This document shows positions 7,218 through 11,748 of a DNA stretch of 11,748 bases, one piece after another. The position numbers and the translations under genes are program-made. The stretch comes from Corynebacterium accolens (GTDB taxonomy: Bacteria; Actinomycetota; Actinomycetes; Mycobacteriales; Mycobacteriaceae): assembly GCF_030515985.1 (NCBI RefSeq), contig NZ_CP100376.1, forward strand, positions 1,522,379 to 1,534,126, read 5' to 3'. The first letter of the stretch is position 1. Every line of letters begins with the position of its first letter. Below the pieces are notes generated by a model. The model did not search any database. It was not told the origin of the DNA and was given only the letters and a program-made list of their open reading frames with translations.

Positions 7218-7694
7218 ATGACTGAACAGAACCAAGAAAAGATTAACGTCAAGTCCTTCGAGCTCGACCACCGCCTCGTCAGCGCGCCTTATATCCGGGT
7301 GGCTGACCGCACCGATTTGGGCGGCGGCGTCGAGATTATCAAGTACGACCTGCGCTTCTGCCAGCCCAATAAGGAGCACCTGGACACGGAGGCGCTGCAC
7401 TCCGTGGAGCACATGATGGCCAACTTTATGCGCAACTACACCGATAAGCTCATCGGCTTTGCCCCTATGGGCTGCCGCACCGGCTTCTACGCCATTACCA
7501 ACGGCATGGAGCAGGATGAATTGCTGCGCGCCGTTGAGGGTGCGCTGAACGATATCCTCACCGCCACCGAGGTTCCCGCCGCCAACGAAGAGCAGTGCGG
7601 TTGGGGCGCACACCACAGCTTGAAGGGCGCGCAGGATGCGGCCCGCAAGTTCCTAGACGCCAAGCCGGAGTGGCTCGAGGTCATGGCTGCCTAG
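7218..7694 (+). CDS. luxS: S-ribosylhomocysteine lyase LuxS
   Basis: A 158-residue metalloenzyme that splits S-ribosylhomocysteine into homocysteine and DPD, the precursor of autoinducer-2; it recycles the by-product of SAM-dependent methylation. The signature HSVEHMMANFMRN (61-73) gives the metal ligands His61 and His65 and the catalytic Glu64; the third metal ligand is Cys127 in EEQCGWG. The catalytic Cys86 lies in FAPMGCRTGFY (81-91), and YDLRFCQPNKE (43-53) is the other conserved strand. ATG 7218 is chosen over the GTG at 7188, because SFELDHRLV then falls at the normal distance and a -10 sits in the leaderless position. It follows fadD3 by 69 bp and ends in a strong terminator. The partner nucleosidase (pfs) is not in the window. 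Confidence 0.95.
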   Translation: MTEQNQEKINVKSFELDHRLVSAPYIRVADRTDLGGGVEIIKYDLRFCQPNKEHLDTEALHSVEHMMANFMRNYTDKLIGFAPMGCRTGFYAITNGMEQDELLRAVEGALNDILTATEVPAANEEQCGWGAHHSLKGAQDAARKFLDAKPEWLEVMAA

Positions 7695-7714
7695 GAGCCC
7701 GCAAGCAACACTTC

Positions 7715-7786
7715 CGTCCAAAACAACCGCGTTTCGCCAAAAATGAGGGCGAATTTTAGAAGAACGCGGTTGTTTTGGACGTTTTT
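7715..7786 (+). terminator. Intrinsic terminator of luxS with nested hairpin
   Basis: A perfect 19-bp inverted repeat (7715-7733 with 7763-7781, beginning CGTCCAAAACAACCGCG) is followed directly by TTTTT (7782-7786), the standard form for a plus-strand terminator. The 29-base loop contains a second stem, TCGCC/GGCGA (7734-7738 with 7748-7752). The stem is longer than a terminator needs. There is no T tract on the minus side, so it should not stop murB transcripts efficiently. Confidence 0.9.
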
Positions 7787-7791
7787 ATCTC

Positions 7792-7854
7792 CGCGCGGGC
7801 CTAAAACCCGGCGCGAACCCAGCGGCTAAGGCCCCGTCGCGCCGAGAGGCGCGG
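7792..7854 (-). terminator. GC-rich hairpins downstream of murB
   Basis: Two hairpins lie in the convergent gap after murB. CGCGCC/GGCGCG with a GAGA/TCTC loop (7838-7853) starts 2 bases after the stop codon. CGCGCGGG/CCCGGCGCG with one bulged base (7792-7815) lies farther on. Neither is followed by a T tract on the minus strand, so they are candidate terminators or RNA 3'-end stabilisers only. Confidence 0.45.
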
Positions 7855-7855
7855 C

Positions 7856-8980
7856 CTAGTCCTCGTCCATGGATAGGCCCAGCCACACGGGCTCGGGCAC
7901 GAGCTCGACGCCGAAGGCCTCGCGGACGCCATCGCGAATAGTGCGGGCCAGCGCGACAATATCGGCGGCGCTCGCGTTTCCGCGGTTAGTCAGCGCCAGG
8001 GTGTGCTTGGTGGATAGCGTTGCCGGGCCGGATCCGGGGTAGCCCTTTGTAAAGCCGGCGTTATCGATAAGCCAAGCGGCCGAGAGCTTCTCGTGCGGGG
8101 ACGATTCGCCCTGTGCGGTGGCGACGGGGTGGCGGGGCATGCGGTCGGCGGGGGCATCGCCAAGCGTGGCGCGCACCTTGTCTTGGATGGCGTCGGCGAC
8201 GCTGGATTCGACCACGGGGTTGGTGAAGAAAGAGCCGGCGGACCAGGTGTCATGGTCGGCGGCATCGAGCACCATGCCCTTGCCGCGGCGCAGGGCGAGG
8301 ACCTCCTCGCGGACCTGGGCGACGGGGCGGCGCTCGCCGGGGGCATCGGTAAGCTGCCCAAAGCGCAGGGGGCGAGAGAGCCCATCCGTGGTCAATTGCA
8401 ATTCGACCTCGAGCACCACCGCGCGGCCGGTGAATTTCAGGTTGGAATAGCGGTAGGCCAGATCGAGATCGGAGACGGGAACCCACTCATCGGCATCGGT
8501 GCGCAGGTTATACAGGCGCACACGGGTCAAGACCTCAGAAATCTCGGCGCCATAGGCACCCACGTTTTGCACGGGCACCGCGCCCACCGTGCCGGGGATA
8601 CCGGACAGGCACTCGATGCCGCCCAGGGACTGCGTCACGGATTCCGCCACGACCTCGTCCCATACCGCACCGGCTTGGGCGCGCACGAGGCCAGTTTCGG
8701 TATCCATGTCCACCGCGGCAAAGTCGAGGACGACGGCGACCACGTCTACCTCACCATCAGAAACCAGCAGGTTGGAGCCGCCGCCAACCACAATGAAGGG
8801 AACTTTTTCTTTCTCGAGGTACCGCAGTGCCGCAACTGCCGCTTCAGGCAGCGAGCAACGCAACGTGACCCGTGGCTTTCCCCCCACGCGCAAGGTGGTG
8901 AGATCAGCAAAGCTCGCCGTGGGATCCACGTCTACGCCGTCGATTGCTGTGAGTTGTTGCGTCAAAAATTTATCAAGCAC
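7856..8980 (-). CDS. murB: UDP-N-acetylenolpyruvoylglucosamine reductase MurB
   Basis: A 374-residue FAD enzyme that reduces UDP-GlcNAc-enolpyruvate to UDP-MurNAc with NADPH, the second committed step of peptidoglycan synthesis, in the cytosol. FAD-binding segments are VGGGSN (65-70) and ECLSGIPGTVGAVPVQNVGA (123-142). The catalytic residues match the E. coli set: Arg177 in YRYSNLK, Ser250 in DTWSAGSFF and Glu363 in VPEPVW. The C-terminal part KLSAAWLIDNAGFTKGYPG is typical of the family. The start is uncertain: a TTG at 8989 adds three residues (MVY), but the GTG at 8980 sits exactly 7 bases after a TACCTT -10, the leaderless arrangement of its neighbours, and I prefer it. Neither has a ribosome site. 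It diverges from the DUF2505 gene and converges on luxS. Confidence 0.94.
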   Translation of the reverse strand: MLDKFLTQQLTAIDGVDVDPTASFADLTTLRVGGKPRVTLRCSLPEAAVAALRYLEKEKVPFIVVGGGSNLLVSDGEVDVVAVVLDFAAVDMDTETGLVRAQAGAVWDEVVAESVTQSLGGIECLSGIPGTVGAVPVQNVGAYGAEISEVLTRVRLYNLRTDADEWVPVSDLDLAYRYSNLKFTGRAVVLEVELQLTTDGLSRPLRFGQLTDAPGERRPVAQVREEVLALRRGKGMVLDAADHDTWSAGSFFTNPVVESSVADAIQDKVRATLGDAPADRMPRHPVATAQGESSPHEKLSAAWLIDNAGFTKGYPGSGPATLSTKHTLALTNRGNASAADIVALARTIRDGVREAFGVELVPEPVWLGLSMDED

Positions 8981-8993
8981 GTATACCAAGGTA
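8981..8993 (-). promoter_or_regulatory. murB promoter -10 (probable leaderless start)
   Basis: Read on the minus strand, TACCTT (8993-8988) is a TANNNT-type -10, followed by 7 bases and the GTG at 8980. It shares two bases (8992-8993) with the -10 of the divergent DUF2505 gene. A perfect TTGACA on this strand (9011-9006) is only 12 bases upstream of it, too close to pair with this -10; with a 17-base spacer it would serve TGGTAT (8988-8983) instead. The start point is therefore open. Confidence 0.4.
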
Positions 8994-9004
8994 GTCTGTT
9001 AAGC
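8992..9004 (+). promoter_or_regulatory. DUF2505 gene promoter -10 (probable leaderless start)
   Basis: TAGTCT (8992-8997) is a TANNNT-type -10 and lies exactly 7 bases before the ATG at 9005, the same spacing as at luxS. The -35 zone (about 8969-8974, TTTATC) is weak. It overlaps the murB -10 on the other strand. Confidence 0.5.
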
Positions 9005-9496
9005 ATGTCAACTCGTAGTGAAAACACCGTAACCATCAATCAGCCTATCGACATGGTTCACAAGGCGCTGCTCACCCAGGGGTACTGGGAGTACATCGTG
9101 GCAAACCTTTCCCCGGAGGCAGGCCAGGTTCACGATTTCTCCGATAACGTAGCCACGCTCTACGAGGTCCTGCCGACCACCCTTTTGCCAGAGGCAGTGC
9201 GCGCCATGGTCTCGCAGGACCTCAAGGTCAAGCGCGTGGTCACCGTGGGCGAGCTCAACGGCCAGGCCGCTGACGTCAACTACACCGCTGACGTCAAGGG
9301 CACCCCGGTGGACTTCAAGGGCGATATTTCCCTGGCCGGCGAGGGCGAGATGACCAAGCTGACCTACACCAACGAGATCTCCGTCAAGATCCCGATGATG
9401 GGCGCAGCCATCGAGCCGAAGGTGGGCGAATCCCTGGCAGAGCTCTTTGATAACGAGGGCAAGCTGACCGAACAGTGGATTTCTGAAAACTCCTAA
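9005..9496 (+). CDS. DUF2505 family protein (SRPBCC-like fold)
   Basis: A 163-residue soluble protein with no signal peptide or membrane segment. It resembles the actinobacterial DUF2505 family, which is related to the START/SRPBCC fold: N-terminal strand and helix (NTVTINQPIDMVHKALLTQGYW, residues 7-28, in part), alternating strands in the middle (VNYTADVKGTPVDFKGDISL, 91-110) and a long C-terminal helix (about 134-160) that would close a lipid- or ligand-binding pocket. No catalytic residues are apparent and no function is known to me. The frame is open far upstream through murB, but the ATG at 9005 is preceded by a leaderless -10 and starts the family homology. The methyltransferase-like gene follows after 32 bp. 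From memory an equivalent gene also lies beside murB in mycobacteria (Rv0481c), so the pairing is old. Confidence 0.8.
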   Translation: MSTRSENTVTINQPIDMVHKALLTQGYWEYIVANLSPEAGQVHDFSDNVATLYEVLPTTLLPEAVRAMVSQDLKVKRVVTVGELNGQAADVNYTADVKGTPVDFKGDISLAGEGEMTKLTYTNEISVKIPMMGAAIEPKVGESLAELFDNEGKLTEQWISENS

Positions 9497-9510
9497 GGCA
9501 CTCCCAACCT

Positions 9511-9528
9511 TAGAATCCACCGATTCCC
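9511..9528 (+). promoter_or_regulatory. Possible promoter -10 before the methyltransferase-like gene
   Basis: TAGAAT (9511-9516) matches a -10 and lies 12 bases before the ATG at 9529, giving a leader of about 6 bases. No ribosome site precedes the ATG. The gene may also be read through from the DUF2505 gene 32 bp upstream. Confidence 0.4.
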
Positions 9529-10338
9529 ATGGCCGACCACGCTCATAACCTGCGCGCCAGCGCAGCAGCGGGTCGGCCTTTTGGCGTTATTACCCGCGGC
9601 ACCACCAATTACAACCGGCTGCGGCGCTGCGATAGGTGGATGGTCGCCCACCCAGAAATTTCGGCGCTGCTGCGCCACGTGCGCACCCCGCTCGCGCTCG
9701 ACGTGGGCTACGGTGCCTCCCATACCACCACCGTGGAGTGGGCGCGGTGGCTGCGCCGCATCAATCCCCGCGTGGATGTGCGCGGGCTGGAAATCCACCC
9801 GGACCGGGTGCTACCGCCGCGCGATGGCGTGCGCTTTGAGCTGGGCGGATTTGAGCTTGCGGGCTACCGTCCGCAGGTGGTGCGTGCCTTTAATGTGCTG
9901 CGCCAATACGACGTGGACCAGGTTGCGGAGGCCTGGCAGACGGTGTGTTCCCGCCTGGCCCCTGGCGGGTTCTTCGTGGAAGGCACCTGCGATGAGCTGG
10001 GCCGGCGCGCGGCGTGGATCCTGCTCGATCAGCATGGCCCGAAGACGCTGACGCTCGCGTGGGATCCCTTCGACGTGGCCCGCCCCTCCGATGTGGCCGA
10101 GCGCCTGCCCAAAGTGCTCATCCACCGCAACGTGCCCGGCGAGCCCATCCACGAGCTCCTGCAGGCCGCCGATAGGGCCTGGGATCGCGCCGCTGGGTGG
10201 GCCCCGCACGGCCCGCGGGTGCGATGGCGCATGGCACAAGCCCTGTTTGCCGATGCCCCCTTTAACCTCCAGCCTCCCCGCCGCCGGCTGCGCGATAATA
10301 CGCTCACTGTGAGCTGGGAGAGCATCGCGCCCCGCTAA
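9529..10338 (+). CDS. Class I SAM-dependent methyltransferase-like protein
   Basis: A 269-residue protein with the order of a Rossmann methyltransferase. A motif I-like loop reads LALDVGYGASHTT (55-67), where DVGYGAS replaces the usual DxGxGxG. RGLEIHPDRV (85-94) supplies the acidic residue (Glu88) after strand 2 that normally binds the ribose of SAM. VVRAFNVLRQYD (117-128) fits strand 4 and RLAPGGFFVEG (142-152) fits the helix and strand 5 of the fold. The N-terminal GVITRGTTNYNRLRRCDRWM (19-38) is a conserved-looking block I cannot place. The C-terminal third is arginine-rich (PPRRRLRDN, 249-257). The substrate is unknown; nothing in the sequence says DNA, RNA, lipid or small molecule. No signal peptide. 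It sits between the DUF2505 and DUF2993 genes and is probably co-transcribed with them. Confidence 0.75.
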   Translation: MADHAHNLRASAAAGRPFGVITRGTTNYNRLRRCDRWMVAHPEISALLRHVRTPLALDVGYGASHTTTVEWARWLRRINPRVDVRGLEIHPDRVLPPRDGVRFELGGFELAGYRPQVVRAFNVLRQYDVDQVAEAWQTVCSRLAPGGFFVEGTCDELGRRAAWILLDQHGPKTLTLAWDPFDVARPSDVAERLPKVLIHRNVPGEPIHELLQAADRAWDRAAGWAPHGPRVRWRMAQALFADAPFNLQPPRRRLRDNTLTVSWESIAPR

Positions 10339-10374
10339 TATCCAGCACACATTGCCACCGGCCGCCTCATGCGC

Positions 10375-10387
10375 CACACTGGTAGTC
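10375..10387 (+). promoter_or_regulatory. Weak candidate -10 before the DUF2993 gene
   Basis: CACACT (10375-10380) keeps the A2 and T6 of a -10 and lies 7 bases before the ATG at 10388, the spacing seen at luxS and the DUF2505 gene. It lacks the first T. No ribosome site is visible, which is the main reason to consider it. Confidence 0.3.
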
Positions 10388-11191
10388 ATGGCTGCAAAGA
10401 AATCGGGCGGATCGCTCGCTTGGAAAATTGTCGTAGGCGTCCTCGTAGCGCTGCTTATTATCATCCTCATCGCCGAATTTGGCCTGCGCTGGTTCATTAG
10501 TAATCAGATGACCGAGGAGTTTAAAAATAGCGCCAAAGAAGAAGGCATCGAGGCAACGGAAGATCCCTCGGTAAGCTTTGGCGGCAGCCCCCTCCTCTTT
10601 GGGCTTATGCGCGGCTCGATTTCCCAGATGGACATGACCACGCCGTCGACCCTGCAGATCGAAGGCTCCCAGATCAAGGGGCAACCCGCCTCCGAAATCC
10701 ACGTGGAAGATATGTCCACGGATGCGGATAACCCAGTGGCCGGCTCCCTCCGCGCCACCACCACCGTTCCGGATGACTACCTGCTGGCTAGCTTCCAAAA
10801 AGGAATCTCGGACCAATCCGGCAGCGACACCATTGGGAATATGGTGGTTACTGAAATCACCGCGAATGACCAGAGCGACGAGCTGGAAGTGAAGTTCGGC
10901 GGCGGCTTGGCCAGCCTTTCGCTCAAGCCCACCGCCCGCGACGGCAAGCTAGAGATCAATGCCACCGAGGCCGCCATCTTTGGCCTGTCGCTTCCTGAGC
11001 AAGCAACTAGTTCCATTTCCGAGGCACTGCAGGAAGGCATGTCTGATGAGCTCATTGCCAAGGACTTGCAGGTCGAATCCGTGGACGTGGGCGATGGCAA
11101 GCTCACGCTCACCTTTACGGGCACCGATGTTCCCTTGAATGATTTGGAACACTTCTCGGGCGAAAGCGACGAACAGAAGAAAGCCGCCTAA
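10388..11191 (+). CDS. DUF2993 (LmeA-like) membrane-anchored phospholipid-binding protein
   Basis: A 267-residue protein with a short basic N-terminus (MAAKKSGG) and one strongly hydrophobic helix (about 11-30), without a lipobox, so it is probably anchored by an uncleaved signal with the rest outside the membrane. The segment VSFGGSPLLFGLMRGSI (62-78) matches the DUF2993 signature. The remainder is strand-rich with repeated amphipathic segments. Mycobacterial LmeA, of this family, binds phospholipid and is needed for normal mannan elongation; a similar envelope role here is inference. The tail is charged (SGESDEQKKAA). ATG at 10388 is chosen over the start at 10352, because the basic residues then directly precede the helix. 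It is the last gene of the plus-strand run and ends at a hairpin shared with the convergent deoC-like gene. Confidence 0.8.
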   Translation: MAAKKSGGSLAWKIVVGVLVALLIIILIAEFGLRWFISNQMTEEFKNSAKEEGIEATEDPSVSFGGSPLLFGLMRGSISQMDMTTPSTLQIEGSQIKGQPASEIHVEDMSTDADNPVAGSLRATTTVPDDYLLASFQKGISDQSGSDTIGNMVVTEITANDQSDELEVKFGGGLASLSLKPTARDGKLEINATEAAIFGLSLPEQATSSISEALQEGMSDELIAKDLQVESVDVGDGKLTLTFTGTDVPLNDLEHFSGESDEQKKAA

Positions 11192-11195
11192 CAAC

Positions 11196-11217
11196 GTCGG
11201 CCGCAGAAGCGGCCGAC
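11196..11217. terminator. Hairpin between convergent DUF2993 and deoC-like genes
   Basis: A perfect 9-bp stem GTCGGCCGC/GCGGCCGAC with an AGAA loop begins 4 bases after the DUF2993 stop. It is symmetrical enough to act on both strands, but neither side has a T tract, so its strength as an intrinsic terminator is uncertain. Confidence 0.6.
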
Positions 11218-11229
11218 CTAGGGAGAGAC

Positions 11230-11673
11230 TTAGGCGGTGGGAAATTCTACGACGGGCAGCGAGCTGGACAGCTCGCTGCCTTTTTCTATGACGAGTGCGT
11301 GAAATCCCGCCTGGGCGGCGGCGGTTTCCGCGAGGGACCGCGCCGGCTCCACCTCCGGCAAGATGAGGCCCGCGCGGGCTGGGTCCGGGCAGGCCTCGCG
11401 GATGGCGACGAGCTCGGAGAGGATAGGGGTAACATCGGCAAGCGTGGCATCAACGCTGACCCACACCTCGTCCGCGCCGGACTGGATGGCCAGGCGGGCC
11501 TCAGAAGCCTTGATGAGCGTGTGGTGCCGGCCGGTGGGATAGCCCGCCACGGCCGTAATGCCCGCTGGATCGGCTGCGGCCGCCACCGTCACGTGATGCG
11601 GCGAGACCAAAACATGCTGCCCGGCGGCCTGCTCCCTGACCTCAGTGGCGGAAGCGTGCAAGAGATTTTTCAT
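11230..11673 (-). CDS. Truncated DeoC-like protein, probably not an active aldolase
   Basis: A 147-residue protein resembling the N-terminal two-thirds of deoxyribose-phosphate aldolase (normally about 220 residues). Matching parts are VLVSPHHVTVAAA (21-33; the family's CVNP-type strand), VAGYPTGRHHTLIKASEARL (42-61; the GFPxG loop) and IQSGADEVWVSVDATL (63-78; usually GADEVDVV). The aspartate corresponding to E. coli Asp102 is Trp71. The Schiff-base region, usually VKTSTG, reads VIEKGSE (128-134). Everything after it, including the GGIR phosphate loop, is absent. The N-terminal IDHTLL segment is missing too. The frame is clean, so this may be a kept non-enzymatic remnant rather than a fresh pseudogene. 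ATG 11673 starts 2 bases after the upstream DUF2516 stop with no ribosome site, which suggests translational coupling. Confidence 0.7.
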   Translation of the reverse strand: MKNLLHASATEVREQAAGQHVLVSPHHVTVAAAADPAGITAVAGYPTGRHHTLIKASEARLAIQSGADEVWVSVDATLADVTPILSELVAIREACPDPARAGLILPEVEPARSLAETAAAQAGFHALVIEKGSELSSSLPVVEFPTA

Positions 11674-11675
11674 GC

Positions 11676-11748
11676 TTAGTAGCTGTAGTCGCCGTTGATG
11701 ATGGCCTTGAGCTGCGGGCGCACGTCAAACCAGTAGATGCCGGTGATG
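11676..11748 (-). CDS. DUF2516 family membrane protein, C-terminal end (cut by window edge)
   Basis: The last 23 residues of a minus-strand gene that enters from the right edge, ending YWFDVRPQLKAIINGDYSY and a TAA. A hydrophobic stretch followed by Y-x-x-DVRP resembles the C-terminus of the small DUF2516 membrane proteins, which from memory lie next to deoC in mycobacteria too (Rv0476 near Rv0478). Two bases separate its stop from the deoC-like ATG, so the two form an operon. Too little is visible to judge topology or function. Confidence 0.55.
   Translation of the reverse strand, partial: ITGIYWFDVRPQLKAIINGDYSY

Noticed and set aside
8093..9004. Long in-frame upstream extension of the DUF2505 gene through murB
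   Set aside because: The extension overlaps murB antisense and reads as low-complexity glycine/alanine-rich sequence; family similarity begins at the ATG at 9005.

Overview
The window looks like chromosomal DNA of a Corynebacterium, probably one of the lipid-dependent (lipophilic) group. Three things point there. The mycothiol glycosyltransferase MshA keeps, at matching positions, all the residues I recall for the C. glutamicum enzyme. MurB, a DUF2505 protein, a DUF2993 protein and a DUF2516 tail sit together as in Corynebacteriales. Several starts have no Shine-Dalgarno sequence but a -10 hexamer 7-8 bases upstream of the start codon, the leaderless layout common in these actinobacteria. The DNA is GC-rich throughout. 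The species is an inference; no rRNA or other typing marker is present.

Layout, left to right. (1) Minus strand, 1-1426: the 5' end of gpmA (phosphoglycerate mutase), cut by the window edge, downstream of mshA (first step of mycothiol synthesis). (2) Plus strand, 1448-7694: a lipid-activation block of three fadD-type acyl-CoA synthetase paralogs, with an O6-methylguanine-DNA methyltransferase gene (ogt) between the first and second, then luxS. The first two fadD copies share a duplicated promoter and leader as well as the coding region. A strong nested hairpin with a T tract ends luxS. (3) Minus strand, about 7837-8993: murB, with a hairpin just after its stop. (4) Plus strand, 8992-11191: a DUF2505 protein, a SAM-methyltransferase-like protein and a membrane-anchored DUF2993 (LmeA-like) protein. 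(5) Minus strand, 11230-11748: a shortened, apparently inactive DeoC-like protein just after the C-terminal end of a DUF2516 membrane protein that enters from the right edge.

From memory, the backbone DUF2516 - deoC - DUF2505 - murB - mshA - gpm1 also exists in Mycobacterium tuberculosis (around Rv0476-Rv0489). The fadD/ogt/luxS block therefore looks like accessory cargo between murB and mshA. The genes serve several housekeeping functions rather than one pathway: envelope building (murB, probably the DUF2993 and DUF2505 proteins), fatty-acid activation (fadD x3), redox thiol (mshA), DNA alkylation repair (ogt) and methyl-cycle recycling (luxS).

I see no clear undescribed multi-gene system. 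The items most worth a second look are an in-frame 42-bp tandem repeat inserted in ogt, the divergent overlapping promoters at mshA/fadD1 and murB/DUF2505, the duplicated fadD promoter, the nested luxS terminator that may belong to a repeat family, and the decayed DeoC. No tRNA, rRNA, CRISPR array, insertion sequence or prophage gene is visible, and no gene-free stretch reaches 300 bases.
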